Of a stretch of 64,000 nt of DNA, positions 25,188 through 38,009 are shown piece after piece. The number at the start of each line of letters is the position of its first letter. Within the stretch, counting starts at the first letter, position 1. The position numbers were made by a program, and so were the translations under genes. The DNA is taken from contig VICG01000012.1 in the NCBI GenBank assembly GCA_008692225.1, positions 2,108,001-2,172,000 of the forward strand, given 5' to 3'. Source of the stretch: Monilinia fructicola (taxonomy: Eukaryota > Ascomycota > Leotiomycetes > Helotiales > Sclerotiniaceae). The notes below the pieces were generated by a model, which was not told where the DNA came from, did no database searches, and was given only the letters and a program-made list of their open reading frames with translations.

Positions 25188-25676
25188 ATGTACAACTCTA
25201 CTCTTTCAGACAATTTCATTATTCCTATCGAAAGAATCACTGGAACTGTGGAAAATGCCATCAAAAATTACAACATCACACTCCCTGGTAGCTCCGAAGA
25301 AACTACCAAGTCCATGCCTTCAATGATCGCGAGCGTAGTACCCGGCGCATTATTTCTTGCTGCCGTTGTCATTTGCATCACAATATGTATTAGCAAATGG
25401 GTTGCTGTTCCCGGAGAGGAGAAATACAACACAGATCTAGAGAGACAACAGCCAGGTTTCACGCATGGAGCATCAGGCAGTGTTTCTGTTGGTGATATTT
25501 CGTTCCCTGGAAACATCTACATACGCCGGCAGGATACCCTTCGCAGGATAGACACGGGTGATTCAGAGCTTCCTAGATATACTGCATCTGTTGGAAGTAG
25601 GGAATGTGCCGTATCCATGAACCCTCCAGCATATGATGCAGACCTTCCTGGATATTCCACCGAAACTTCACTATAA
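25188..25676 (+). CDS. Small single-pass membrane protein with PY-motif tail
   Basis: This is an intronless frame of 162 residues from the ATG at 25188 (MYNSTLS); an upstream in-frame ATG at 25164 adds eight residues. The N-terminal ~48 residues carry NST and NIT glycosylation-type sites. A hydrophobic segment covers about residues 50-74 (PGALFLAAVVICITICIS). The tail ends with LPRY, PPAY and LPGY, three WW-binding PY-type motifs in 60 residues, as found in adaptors and substrates of the Rsp5 ubiquitin ligase. The organisation matches the protein at 1822-2310 closely (outside N-terminus, one TM, PY motifs at the end), so the two may be diverged paralogues. Function is unknown; a plasma-membrane or endosomal protein controlled by ubiquitin is plausible but inferred. 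Confidence 0.65.
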   Translation: MYNSTLSDNFIIPIERITGTVENAIKNYNITLPGSSEETTKSMPSMIASVVPGALFLAAVVICITICISKWVAVPGEEKYNTDLERQQPGFTHGASGSVSVGDISFPGNIYIRRQDTLRRIDTGDSELPRYTASVGSRECAVSMNPPAYDADLPGYSTETSL

Positions 25677-28600
25677 GAGGTGGACAGATGGAGGGAAGGA
25701 AGGATGGAGGGAGGAATGGAACGGAGAAGGGGGGTTGAGGGGATGAATATCAGCAATTAGCTGGCGAATTCACATCATGTATTTTGTTCTTGTTTGGATA
25801 ACTCTCTGTTCCCAGAGATTAAGCCCAGCCAAAGATACCACAGCTTCAACATCATTCAGTGTCTGCTCACCTTAATTCTCATTAGGTGACCCTACAGTTA
25901 TAATCTATAAATTCATTTAACTACCATATCAATCAATCAAACTTGAAGTGATTCTTGAATGTATTAAGTAGCTTATTAGCCCATGGCTTCAATATCTCGA
26001 TGGAATGTGAGATGAATCCTAATTGGTGATATTTCTCATGTGAATTTTATGCAGCAGTATATGGTAAGCCTGCAGAAAATCTCTAAATTGTCCTAGAATC
26101 TCTTTTGTCATTCTAATTACTACTTTCTGTATAGAATTTTAACATTGTGTTAGACCATGTAGGTTGCAGCTACTAACATCATTTCATAACCTCAGCTACT
26201 TAATATGTCCTTCGTCTCTGGTAGCTCGTGATATTGTGAACTTCAAAACAGACTCTTCTTGTCTCTGGCATCATGACAGTTACTCAAGATATTAGTAGCT
26301 TAACCTCAATGATTATAAGGGAAGTTTTCTGGGCTTCATGAATTTTACATGAAAAGGGGACTTGTGAATCATCTCATGGAAGCGTACTCCGAGAGCGACT
26401 CAGTAGTTCTCTAAATTCAATCTGTCTCGGGGCTCCCTTCAAATCCATTAAGGAATGATGAATGCCAATATATTCGCTCCACGAGCCAAATACCATGAAG
26501 CTTTTCTACTCAGACATCTGAGATGATGAAAATCTGTTCTTGAAACATTTTCAGAGAGTGAACCAAAGGAAGGAAATTTTTCATCCAAAATAGTTTTTAG
26601 GTGCAGTGGAAGGGAAACAGAAATTAGATGGTATCAAGAATGAAAAAGTGCCCTCGCCATATCGAATCCTACAGTAATTAGAGTTCAGTAAAGCTCAATA
26701 CTGTATTTTATTTCGAATATCCCAACCTTGACTGGCGACTTCCCTAGTTTATTGAAAACGAAGGCAAAAATGTTTACTTAGTCCAAAAGTTTCCATATCC
26801 TTAGTAATTCCTTACTGTGCGGTTGTTAGCCTTGTAACTGGCAATAGCACTTCAGCTGAGTTGGATCTAAAGTTTTTCAGAGCCATCAACTGAGTAGCAT
26901 CTCTCAAACCCTAATGACCTTATAACGGAAGACATTACAATCATTACCCATACAACAAACATGCCGCATATTATTCTTATGAAGAGTTTTCCTTCTTCAG
27001 TAATATGATAAGATTATCTGACTATTATCAGTGGTTTCACATCGAGGATATTTTGTATTTCTGCTGAACATGACTGCTTAAATCATAGGTTTGAAAGGTC
27101 GTAATTTGAGTCTAACTCCAATCATCTAATCTACTTATGTATATCGAGTCATAATTATATACCTAAACCTCATCTAGCCACTCAAAATCATAATTATGAA
27201 AATCCATCAAATTCAAAAGCCTAACGCAATTCCCTCATCTAAAGAAGCACTTCAAAAATTCAAACCATTTCAACTTTCAACAACATTGAGTCATCTCAAA
27301 AATTCTGACAATTTCAAATAATTTGAATCCATTTAAATACGCTTTTAATCAGTATTCTTAGACTCGAATCCAGATATCCAACGGTTATTCAGTTCAAAAT
27401 CACTCTATTGTCAATCAAGCAAATAAATATTTGCGAGTAGACAGCTTCTCTAATCTCGCAGTCTCATGGTTAGCTTGTGGCGCCAGGCTAAGAACGCTGA
27501 TCTAGACTACCTACCTTTTCACCATCCTTCGAATACAACATGAGCCACAACCCCGTTCAAAATTGATGTTCTTCACATTACCATCCAACAAAAGCGCAAT
27601 CTTCATTCAAAACATCATCTAATCACCTATCAGCATTAACAATATTACCTATGTTAGCTATGCTAGCTAACGTGGACAATGACGCCTTCAGAATATCGTA
27701 TTCAGTCACGATGATTCTCGCACTGTCATTGGCCTTGTTCTTTATCGCCAAGCCGTCACCTCGCGAGGCTCGCTTGTATAGATCGATGGATTGGGTCTGG
27801 GATGATGCAGACGAGTGAAGGAACAACAAAGGGATGGGAGGGATTTTAGCGAGAACGAAACCTCTTGGTGGACAGAGCTCTATTCGCGTATTTTTGGGGA
27901 CTGAGGGATGACGGCGCAAACAAAAGGTTTCGATGGATATAACAAGCTTAGGAATGGAAACAACTTGGATATAAAATCTGGCATACTGGTGGAATATAAC
28001 CGACATTCCAGTTCGTCGGTCAATCGCGTGTTCTTAATATAATGGGAGAGTGGAATGAGTTGGAAAGTGGGAACCAAACAATGTCTAATCGATAGGCCTG
28101 TGACATTATCATCGCTACTATCTCTCGATTCCGCACACTCATATCATCAATTCTCGAGGTTGGACAACGGGGCAGTACCTTTGAGTTCGAATAGCAGCGG
28201 CACCGGCATCGAAAGAAGAAAATTCGTTTCAATCCATATCCTATAATTTCCAGCATCAAACTAGATGATAGAAAACCTCTCCTACGAACCATATTACATT
28301 TCGAGTTTCATATGTCTACTTTAGAATCCTCTTTACATCTTCCTCCAGCTTCAAGACCTTCAAAGCCAGTTTTCTTGTCGTACTACGAACTATCGAATCT
28401 TTTACGAATGGAAGGACTTGCAATTGTCAATCACATTCCGTGTTCACAGCAAATTATCTACAAGAGGCACATGGATGGAGTTAAACAATAAAATCGCGGG
28501 ATATATTGGTAGAGATGTGTTATGGGAAAGTATTCAATGGGAAGTGATTGATTGGTTTTGGGTTGGAAAACGGGAGATGCTGCGATGAGAGCCTATGGAA

Positions 28601-29009
28601 CTTAACAGGAATGCATATCATAAGGCGGATGATGAGGGATTGAGGACAATGGTGGTTTGGCTTCTTTTATGTAGATTATATTTCAAATGTTCAGGTTTTG
28701 GTAAATATGCTGTTCTTCAGAGGATTATTCTGCACAAGCAGTATATTAGACGATATCAATTAATCACCTAGGTTTGAACAATAACTTGAGTGGAGCTGAA
28801 GCGAATTGCAGAGATTTGAAGTAAGCTTTGCTCAATATTGGCCGTAGCCAGATATTTTAACCTCCATGTATTTTAATGTGCTCCTTGATCTGAACTAAAT
28901 CCCTTGAACCTTCGTACTTCTAAACATACATATTGGCGCCCATAATATAATTCATCCTGTTCCAGTTTCAACTCCTTGGACCCAGCTTCCATCCAAACTA
29001 CCATTCCAG
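25677..29009. other. 3.3-kb intergenic region, no gene seen
   Basis: AT-rich sequence after the 25188 gene and before the 3' end of the GGA gene. A short G/A-rich GGAAGGA-type run lies at 25689-25720. The minus frames at 27623-28292 have no domains, start context or convincing composition. No RNA gene was recognised. Confidence 0.5.
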
Positions 29010-31124
29010 TCAAGAAATTCCCAAACTCGCAATTTCACCCTGCTCGTTCGAACTTTGAGTTCCGACTTGGTACGAACACTTCCACCTCATCTTCACCTGG
29101 TCACCTTTTCCATGTTCAACGCCTTGTAGGTATATCTTTTGGGTAATGCCCGAATTTTGACGGGGATTAAGCCTGCGTCCACTCTGAGGCAGGAGTTTGA
29201 GTGTGTAACCCTATTCAAGTTATTAGGATGTGCAAACAATATCAAACTGGGAAAAATTATTACATACTTTAGTGACTGCAGCTTGAAATGTTAAGTCGGA
29301 TATTGGTTCGTTCGAATTATTTGAAAATGCAATGGACAAAGTGATAACATCGGGTGTATTAGGCTCGCGGGTAGCATTCAAAGATATTTTGAGGTTCGTA
29401 TTATTAATTGTTAAGTCATTGGTAGATGGAAGACCCTCGGGCAAGGCAGATGAGAATGCCCATTCATCATCATCCGCTGCAGGTACTGAGACACTTGCAG
29501 CATGTGAAACCGGAGGTTTGGGGTTGGCAAAATCGAACATGGAGCTCGATTGTTGAGGGGTGGGTTGCCTTGGAGATGTGAGAGCAGCAAATGGATCAAT
29601 ATTTGAAGGGGGTCTTGAAATCGTGGCGTGCTGCTGCTGCTGTTGTTGCTGCTGCTGCAAAAGAGATGGCTGTGGAGTTGCGGGTTTCGACTGTGGCTGT
29701 GAAGACCCAAATGCAGAAAATGCGGAATAATCAGGTTGCACAGGCACGTGTGAAGGTGCCGGGGATGTAGTTGGCGTGGGTCCCCTGGCAGTGCTATTTT
29801 CTGTTGTTGAAGACATTAACGCAGGGCCGGGAATATCTAAAAAGTTGTTAATATGGAAAGTTTGAAGCATGCAAAGGATTCTCACTAGTATTGTTCCCAA
29901 ACCCAAGGGAGATGCCACCACCTTCACCATAAGAAGTTTCTCCCAAAGACAGTCCCAATAAGTCATCTTCTAGACCACCTGGTTGGGATGTGCTCGGCGG
30001 AGCAATATTAGTAGACGAGCTTCCATTAGTCTCCGGTTCACCGTCGAAGTCGATCAAAGAGAGTTCATTTGCAGAATTCTTGCTAACCCCTGTACTGGTA
30101 CCAAGGGTTCCCTTGGCGATCTTCGAAGCTGCATCCACGTCACCTTTCTTCATCAACTTATATCGCTCAACAGTACGATGGATACTGTCATTAATTTCCA
30201 AGAGCTTTGCGACTGCTTCATGGTCATCCGATTCCTCTTCGCACATTTTCTGTATCTTGGGATGCGCACTCTGAAGTGCCGAGGCAAGTTCTTCGTAGAC
30301 ATCGCCCTCTGTCATGATATCTCCAGGCTTGAACTCTTCCAATCGCTCTTCCAGTAATCTTGCTTTCTGTTGAACTTTCCCAACTTCTTCTGCTGCTTTT
30401 GCTCGATAATCGGTTTTCGACCTCGTATCATACCCTGCCATTATTTTCATCAATCTATTGGCTTCCTGCAAGTCTTCTGGCCCACCACGACGAATTAGTT
30501 CCTGTAGCTTGGCGGACTGTGCTGCCCTTTCCTCTTCTTCCATCTCCTCGGCAGATTTCAGATTCTACAATAAAATCAGTCTGCGATCCCAGTAATTCCC
30601 CTCAAACCCATCACCAAACTTACATCACTTGGATTGAGCACTGCGGCATCCTCAACCCTGACCTCCGGGAACACATATCCCTTATAACTTAATAGCCTAT
30701 GCATATCCCTTATGAAACCTAAATCCTCCTTGTACCTCGAAGTCTGACATATTGTTCCCCTCCACTCCTCGATAGCTTCCAGGATCTTCATCTGAACTTT
30801 ACTTGCTCTGATAGGTGGCCTTTCCGGGAACCTTCTCACCAACTCATTCAAAAACTCTTTTGTACTGATCTGCAAATGGAACGGATATCCGCAATTCTTC
30901 ACACAGATATCCAACAGGACAAGAGCCAATATTGCGACATTTGGATTACGATGATTGATATAATTGACAATTGCCATAGCTGCTTCCCGAGGCGCATTTC
31001 CTTTTTTCGAATTAATAAGGTCGGAAATCTCGAGATTCATAGCCAGGTTTGGCTCGTAATTTTCGGGGGAACAAGCTTGCTGGATATATCGTTGAAGAGG
31101 GGAAGGTCCTGGATCTCCCATCAT
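29010..31124 (-). CDS. GGA: GGA-type clathrin adaptor (VHS-GAT-GAE)
   Basis: Four exons: 31124-30624, 30564-29886, 29836-29268 and 29210-29010. Introns of 59, 49 and 57 bases have donors GTAAGT, GTGAGA and GTATGT and ends TTGTAG, TTTTAG and GAATAG. The join phases fit and give about 649 residues. A VHS domain fills ~1-150 (SPLQRYI, VALVLLD-type helices, KEFLNELVRRFP). A GAT domain covers ~180-330. A linker has a clathrin-box-like DDLLGLSL, Pro/Ser/Gln-rich stretches and a polyglutamine run (near 29630-29655). A C-terminal gamma-ear (GAE) domain is completed by the last exon (GITQKIYLQGVEHGKGDQ inside it). GGAs work at the trans-Golgi/endosome as ARF-dependent, ubiquitin-binding clathrin adaptors; yeast has GGA1 and GGA2. 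The start at MMGDPG fits the VHS start; upstream in-frame sequence to 31307 looks untranslated. The gene is divergent from TSR3. No frame breaks. Confidence 0.92.
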
Positions 31125-31497
31125 GGAAAAAACGGTCTCGTGCCGCCATTCTTGCGGAAGCTGCCTCCATTTGGAGGTGTGTTCTTGTATATTACCAAGC
31201 GAAATGATGTTGAGTGGAAAAATAAAGTGTTGGTTGTGGTAACTTTGTATATTTGAGCTGATGCGGCGCGAAGGAGAGTTTATGGGTGAGCTCAGTGGGG
31301 CGGACACGATTGGACTTTGGGATGATGCGAGGCGAGGATGGATGCTTAGTCAACCTCATTTGCAAGGCTAATAAACATTTCTTGGCTTCCCCACGTCGAT
31401 TTTATATCAATTCGTTCACTTCATCTCTTCAAAAAGGTCCACGGGTATCACTACATATTCAAAAGAGGTCAGGTCTACACATTTCCACATCTACACA
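31125..31497. promoter_or_regulatory. Shared divergent promoter region of GGA and TSR3
   Basis: About 370 bases separate the two head-to-head start codons, so both promoters and 5' leaders must lie here. No specific factor site can be named with confidence. Confidence 0.6.
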
Positions 31498-32697
31498 ATG
31501 GTGCGACATAAGAAAGATAATTTCTCTTCTCGAGGCAAGAAATATAGTAATCCGCCACGAAATCGAGGTCCACGCAAGAATTCCGATGATGAAGAATCAC
31601 AACCCCGCTCCTCTCGCCCCGCCTTCAAAGCTGCATGTTGGGATCTTGGTCATTGCGATCCGAAACGATGTTCTGGGAAGAAGCTCATGAAACTCAATCT
31701 TATGCGAGAGTTGAATATTGGTCAAAAGCATCAAGGGGTCATAATATCCCCGAATGCGAAAGCTACAATATCACCGGCGGATCGCGAGACCATGTTACAA
31801 TACGGTGCGGCGGTTGTTGAATGTTCTTGGGCGCGCACATCAGAAGTTCCTTGGTCGAAGATTGGGGGAAAATGTGAAAGATTATTACCATACCTCGTAG
31901 CAGCAAACACAGTCAACTACGGCAAACCTTGGAGGTTAAATTGTGTGGAAGCTTTGGGAGCTGCGTTTTTTATTTGTGGATTTGAAGATTGGGCGGAGCA
32001 AATTTTAGAGAATTTCAATTATGGCAGATCATTTTTAGACATCAATTCAAGTCTTCTGAAACGATATGCAGCATGCAAGGACGAGGAAGAAATTAAAAAG
32101 GCTCAGGAGGCTTGGCTGGAGAAATTGGAGAAGGAATACAAAGAAAGCAGAGAAGTTGGCTCGGATGGTGAGGATGATATTTGGAAGAGTGGAAACACGA
32201 ATCATAGATTGCCAGAGAGTTCTGAAGATGAGGATGAAGACGAGGATGAAGAGGGCAAGGAAAGTGGTGATGAGGTCGATGGCATCTACCTCGGTAAAGA
32301 ACAACCAAAGAAGAAAACGCTGACTGACAATGATGAGGATGAGGAGGAGCAAGAAGACAAGGATCCTTTTGCTATCTCTGATGATGAGGATGATGAAGAA
32401 GAAATGGCAGAACTTCGACGACGAGTTCTTGCCTCGAAACCCTTTGCAAACCCACAAAACACGAGTCAAAAATCGGCTCCAGAAAAGATTTCAAGACCTA
32501 TTCCATTGAAAGAGGATTCTGAAGTTGAAGTGGATTCTGATAACGGAGAAGATGATGAATTTGATAATATTATTGATGCTACTCCTATTACAGACAGAAC
32601 TGGTATAGTAGCAAAGGAGAAAGCCAAGGCGGTGGCTCCAACAATTGCTAGTGCTACATTTTCAAGAACGGTCGTTGGTGCACCGAAAAAGTGGTAG
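31498..32697 (+). CDS. TSR3: 18S rRNA aminocarboxypropyltransferase TSR3
   Basis: This is an intronless 399-residue protein. Residues ~45-215 match the TSR3 family: WDLGHCDPKRCSGKKL (48-63), ISPNAKATISPAD (83-95), ECSWAR (108-113), KCERLLPYLVAANTVNYG (125-142) and LNCVEALGAAFFICG (147-161). TSR3 adds the 3-amino-3-carboxypropyl group from S-adenosylmethionine to the hypermodified pseudouridine of 18S rRNA, a late cytoplasmic step of 40S maturation. The N-terminus is basic (MVRHKKDN). The C-terminal ~180 residues are a very acidic, disordered tail (long DE runs at ~240-300), a length and style common in fungal members. The frame is clean, in contrast to NOP9 and IF2 nearby. With NOP9 it is the second ribosome-biogenesis gene in the window. 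The identity is confident. Confidence 0.93.
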   Translation: MVRHKKDNFSSRGKKYSNPPRNRGPRKNSDDEESQPRSSRPAFKAACWDLGHCDPKRCSGKKLMKLNLMRELNIGQKHQGVIISPNAKATISPADRETMLQYGAAVVECSWARTSEVPWSKIGGKCERLLPYLVAANTVNYGKPWRLNCVEALGAAFFICGFEDWAEQILENFNYGRSFLDINSSLLKRYAACKDEEEIKKAQEAWLEKLEKEYKESREVGSDGEDDIWKSGNTNHRLPESSEDEDEDEDEEGKESGDEVDGIYLGKEQPKKKTLTDNDEDEEEQEDKDPFAISDDEDDEEEMAELRRRVLASKPFANPQNTSQKSAPEKISRPIPLKEDSEVEVDSDNGEDDEFDNIIDATPITDRTGIVAKEKAKAVAPTIASATFSRTVVGAPKKW

Positions 32698-35034
32698 GTA
32701 TATCACGAATTCAACAAATATTTTAGAAGTTTGATTGGCTTGTTTGGCTGATGTGAATTTTACGAGATGAATGATATTCTGATGAATTAAATTCCCAACT
32801 ATAATCAAATCAAAGTATAGTTTGCAGTGTTCAGTTGTCCAAAATTTATTCCGAGAATGCTAGATTTGATTGTTGATTTCCCTTCAAATACCAATCGTTT
32901 ATACATAACAAAATCTGTTACGCTATTGATCAAGCTGTGAATGTTCAGAGGTCCAGTTTGGGAGAAGATCCATCTGCAATGCTGATTATTCGAAACCCTA
33001 CTTACAGTTAAGCCCGAATTCCTCATGATCTTGTCCTTTGGTTGATTATAATGAAAAGGATAGGTGGTTGCCATGTTTATTTGCGCTGGGAGGCTCGTGA
33101 TGGTTTTCATCCGAAAATGATCATTGATTAGTATTTGAGTCTGCAATATCACAATTATCGACTCCCACGGCTGTTGAGATCTGTGGTGGTGTCATTACTA
33201 GAGAGTGAAGTAGTCTTTTCCCACCCTTTTACCGGTAAGATCTGTGCCAATATCATTATTGCATTTTTCTGGACTAAATTCAATATCTAAAATGGGTGCT
33301 AGGTATCTCTGGTCAACTATATTCAATGTATCAAGACTATATAGGTTTTGGTGTTGTGGGGGAATACTCATACACATCCATCAGATAACCAACCACGGAT
33401 TGATTTCCAGAGATTCAGTTTAATACTATAATCTTTCAGACCGTCCCAATTGCTCATTAAGAACTCGTGGCAGGGCAATTCATTTTGGGACCTAATTACT
33501 TCATAACTTGTGAGAATCGATTTTGTATTTGGTTTCATACTGTGTCAATCTTATTCCATCAAATTATTGCTCGTCATCTCTATCGTATCGTAGAATCCAA
33601 GACTAATTGTTCGCTGATGATCTTTCGTACTGACGATGAATTGAATATCAAGCTATTCAAGTTCCCTTGACTAGTTTGCACATTGAAGTCTCATAATTTG
33701 GAATCCACGCCAATTATCGAAATCTTCGTCCGATTTGATTATGGAATGGATGATATATGACGAGCTTCAATGTTTACATGGAATATGTGTATTAGATGCA
33801 ATCTCACTTGACCCATCCATTTATTCTTCTCATCCAAGTGTTGACTACTGCTGTTGTTGACGTTGACTACTGCGGTCGTTGGCATCATTTCGTTTCCTAT
33901 TAACAACCACAATTTTCTCCCCACAGCAAGCCTATAGTCGAGCTTACTTTAGGAAACTTTATTTGAACAATAGAATGTTGATTAGCAATTGAAGGAATTC
34001 ATGGCATAAGGCACTGGGTCAACATCCAACTCCAGCTGAAGATTTCCAGCCTCAATGCCGGATATCCTGAATGAAACATTCAACCCTTAATTACGGTAGC
34101 CAGAATAAATCGAACCTTGCATCTCGAAACAGTATGACTCGAGCCTTTCAAGCATATAATAAAAGGTTTTGATCCTCATCATAACAAGATCATTAGCATG
34201 ATAAGCTAATCAGACAAACTTAATACATAAAAACTATCCCACAACCCACCAGAATCCTCCCCGCCTCTCAGGATCCTCTAGAAATCACAGCAAAACAACA
34301 CGCAAGATATCCATGGATTCGTTAACATTTCCCCAATACAATCTGGCTCCAGAAATATGCCTAAAATGGTTAGATCAACCTTAACCGCGTAACCGAGCTC
34401 TCCTATTTCCAGGCCCAAGATAAGCGCATCGTATGCCCCAACTAACAAATCTAGCTTTTCATCCACCCACCCAATTTGGGGTAAACTCCAAGACTATCCA
34501 TTCTCCTCTCGTCACGATTAAGATTCTTGGTTGATGTGAATCATGTTTTCCTCTCTTTCACAACACCACGTGGAATCTCCCTTCAAAACCCGTCACGATT
34601 AATTTTTGTGTACGCATCCCGATATTCCAAGCGGTGAGTTCTCGCAATCACAATGCTGACTCTACCTTTTTATGATTAGGCATTTTGCTCATTTTGGTAT
34701 CTTCTTATTCTATTGTAATCTTTCCCCTGTTAGAAGAGATTTATAGGGCAAAGGATGAGGGTACTGGGTTTCAAACCGGAAATAACACTATAGTACTAAA
34801 AATCTAGCATTAAACTGATGAATCAATGTTTTCCTTGAATTGTTGTATTTGATGATTATATAGATATATAAAAATTATTTTATTTTATCGATTTACTTAT
34901 AGAAAGCCCGGATTTCATTAGCTTGCTTAAAGTGTATCAATTGAAAAAGGTTTATGTAATAAGACCCGTGGACGTTCTGTAAACCATGCATTGTAGTATA
35001 GCTGATTCCATTGTTTATTATTCTTATTTATATG
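32698..35034. other. Intergenic region, no gene seen
   Basis: AT-rich region downstream of TSR3 with only short featureless frames on both strands. The distal part runs into the inverted-repeat and TAA region at 35 kb. Confidence 0.5.
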
Positions 35035-35040
35035 ATAGTA

Positions 35041-35625
35041 TAGTTTTCTTCCCACCGCGACGTCAACAACGTCGATTATATCGTTCCCGCCGCTATGTTA
35101 ACATCGTCTATCATATCGTCCCTGCCGAGACATAGGCAACGTCAGCAATGTCGCCAGTGTTGCTTCCGTTGTGATGACCTTCACATGTTATCTAATGTTT
35201 TAATTTTTTAATCCTTTCAACTTTCTATCTCCTAAATACCATTCAAGGTAACTTATTCTATTTAATAGTAAGTTATTTAATTTAAAAACGAATTATCACA
35301 CTATCACGCACAAAATGACGCGCCACGATGCAACGTGGCTAATAAGGTATATATAGTATAATCCCGTGACTTTCCTATGATTTCTCTGTGACACACACTT
35401 TATTACATTAAAAGTTATTTCGTAGAAACTTAAATATAAATTGCTTTTTCCATTTCGTTTTTTTCTCTATTTTATCGCTTTTCTTTATATATTTAATAGT
35501 AATCTTATAATAGACTTGATAACTGTGACGGTCGTCACGGAAGCCACAATAGTAACGTAGCCGACGTTGCTGACATCTCGGCATGGACAACATAGTTAAA
35601 GTTACTAAGTTTTCAGCAGGAATGA
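35041..35625. repeat. Decayed inverted repeat, possible old MITE/foldback
   Basis: The left part (about 35050-35195) contains near-repeated CGTC/CGTT units of about 45 bases (AACGTCGATTATATCGTTCC, then ATCGTCTATCATATCGTCCC). Its end (GCCGAGACATAGGCAACGTC ... CTTCCGTTGTGATGACC) is matched, as an imperfect reverse complement, by about 35522-35600 (GACGGTCGTCACGGAAGCC ... GACGTTGCTGACATCTCGGC). The spacer is AT-rich. No clear terminal dinucleotide duplication was found, so the element type is open. Confidence 0.55.
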
Positions 35626-35768
35626 AATAATATCATTATATATGTTCCGGATACTGGCCAGTATTGACATTCGCTAATCGACGTAGGGCATTGCTTAATA
35701 AACGATATAAATAGTTATAATGAAAAGCAACTTTACGACTTGATATAAATTAGACTCAACCTCTCGAT

Positions 35769-35914
<146 letters not shown>

Positions 35915-38009
35915 GTAATACTAAGAAAATTCACTCTTAGAATGATAAAGTTTTAGAATATTTTTTGAAAAAATATATATAAGATCTTTTCTACTTTCTT
36001 TTGATAAGAAAAGTAAATAAAGTATTTATATAATTTTGTATAATTTTATATATTCTTATATATTCCTATATATTCTTTTATATTTTCATTTATTGCTATT
36101 AATTCTTATATAATCCTATATATCCCTATCCCTCCTTATAATCCCATAAAACCCCATAACAAAAACAAAAAACAGCCCCCCTCCCCCCCTCCCCCTTCTC
36201 CCCCCAAAAATCAAGTCTCCAATCCACAACGCCTTTCCCTCAATACAAACAATCAAAATCAAAATTTCACTTCCACATCCACTGCAACTTCAACTTCCAC
36301 CCCCATCAAACAACGACCAACACCCACACCCTCCCCCCCTCCCCAAACCCAAACCCAAACCCAAAAACCAACCCACCCCAAAAATCCCACCAAACAGCAC
36401 CCACACCCCCGCGATTCGCAAGAGGCAATACATGCGTAATAACCACCCAGTATACCGGAGCTATTAAAATCCACTCCCTTCGCGATGTCGAAGGATCGAC
36501 AAAGGTTACGTAGCGCGGTCGAGTAGCACGCTGCATGGACAGGTAGGGACTCTGCTTAGCATGCTTCCTTACTTCAGACAACCCATCTCGATGGGGAGCT
36601 TCCACGGCCCGGGTATCTATCCATCCATCCATCCATCCATCCATCCCATCTACCCATCCAGCGAGCGAGCGAGCTTGCTTGCTTTTCCCGCTCGGTGCCG
36701 ATGTTGCGGTTGCGGTTGCGGTTGCGGTGCGGACTCGGGGTTCCTGTTTCTTCCCACGCCGTGGTCATCTTACCTGTATTTTCCACAGGGCTGGTTGAGC
36801 TTTGGGAAGGAAGGAAGGAAGAAAGAAAGGAAGGAAGGCGGTGGGAGGGAGGGAGGGGGGCAGACGAGGGTGGAAGGGAGGGAGGCTATTCGAAGAGATA
36901 GATGACCCTCGGCCTGGTCGCATTTTCATCCAATCGAGGTGTGCGAGCGAGCGTGTCCCACATGACGACGAGCATGCGACAAATTCGAGACGTCGCATGC
37001 GTAGTTCTATGACGCGCCTAAACTCTATCGATGTTATCCAGTGCTCTGAATCCCAATTGCTCATAGTATACGGCGGTTGGTTATCTAGACTCGTTCTGAG
37101 TCATCTTGTCTTTAGCATAAAGGTACAGCAGTGTAGTTATGGGTGTTGCGAGTAGATAGAGAGCTTTTGTATGAATCTGGGCATCAGTTTCAGATATCAT
37201 TTCTATAAATCATCAGTTTCTTGTATAACCTCAACAATTACAATCTCGATAATATATTTCGCTATTCCAATTATTGCAATCAAGTTTCAGTCCTCTGTTA
37301 CCGGTGTAATCTAGTGACTATGCGAGAGTGAAACCTAGGGAACCCACATTATGGCAATATGCTGATATCATACAGAAGCCCTCTCAACTTTCAACATCAC
37401 CACATCGAATCCCACGTCACCATACTTCACATTGAATACTATGAAAGATTATCATTCTCATCTAATCTTAACCTCAAACGTAAACCACGCTCGATATCCA
37501 TTCATCTTCATCCCTCAAATGCCTAGACGATGCTCGCTATGCTAATGATAATCATAAAAAAGCAGATTCATAAAAAAGTACAAAAGGAGAGACACATTGT
37601 AGCGAGAGCAGATTAGACAATCAAACAAAAGAAAAGGGATAGGAAAGGTAGGGAAAACGAAGGAAAGTGTGAAAACTATATCTCATCCCTCAACCTCAAA
37701 TCCCCAAGTCATACTTTCAATATGATTTATGCCGTTGTATTCATAACCTCATTCATTCTCATATCCTACAGCCTTTTTGGGTTCTTCCAAATTTTTTCTT
37801 GGTTCATTTTCTCGCTTTTGCTTTTGATATCCATTTTCCCATTCGATTCTCATAGGCTCCCACCTAATATCATGCTCGTACATTCGTTTCTCGAAAGAAA
37901 AAAATCGTATGTTGAGATTTTTCCCTTCTAGTCAAGTCATTATCGTGAAGTTTTGTTTCATGATTCCATGTTCATTGAAAGCTCCCACCACTCCTTCAAC
38001 TTTGACACC
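35915..38009. other. Intergenic region with C-rich and simple-repeat tracts
   Basis: After the TAA tract an AT-rich stretch (TATATTCTTATA-type) gives way to a C-rich run (36174-36207), CCCAAA repeats (about 36343-36366), an ATCC run (36618-36650), GAGC units (36660-36675), TTGCGG units (36703-36730), and GAAG/GGAG units (36805-36875). The frames here are low-complexity products and none is called. The part near 37700-38000 is the probable NOP9 3' flank. Confidence 0.6.

Noticed and set aside
27623..28292. Overlapping minus frames of 65-127 codons
   Set aside because: No domain, no signal peptide, no conserved-looking segment and no convincing splice links.
36259..37155. Several overlapping frames on both strands at 36-37 kb
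   Set aside because: All derive from C-rich, GGAA and ATCC simple repeats; no protein-like segment.
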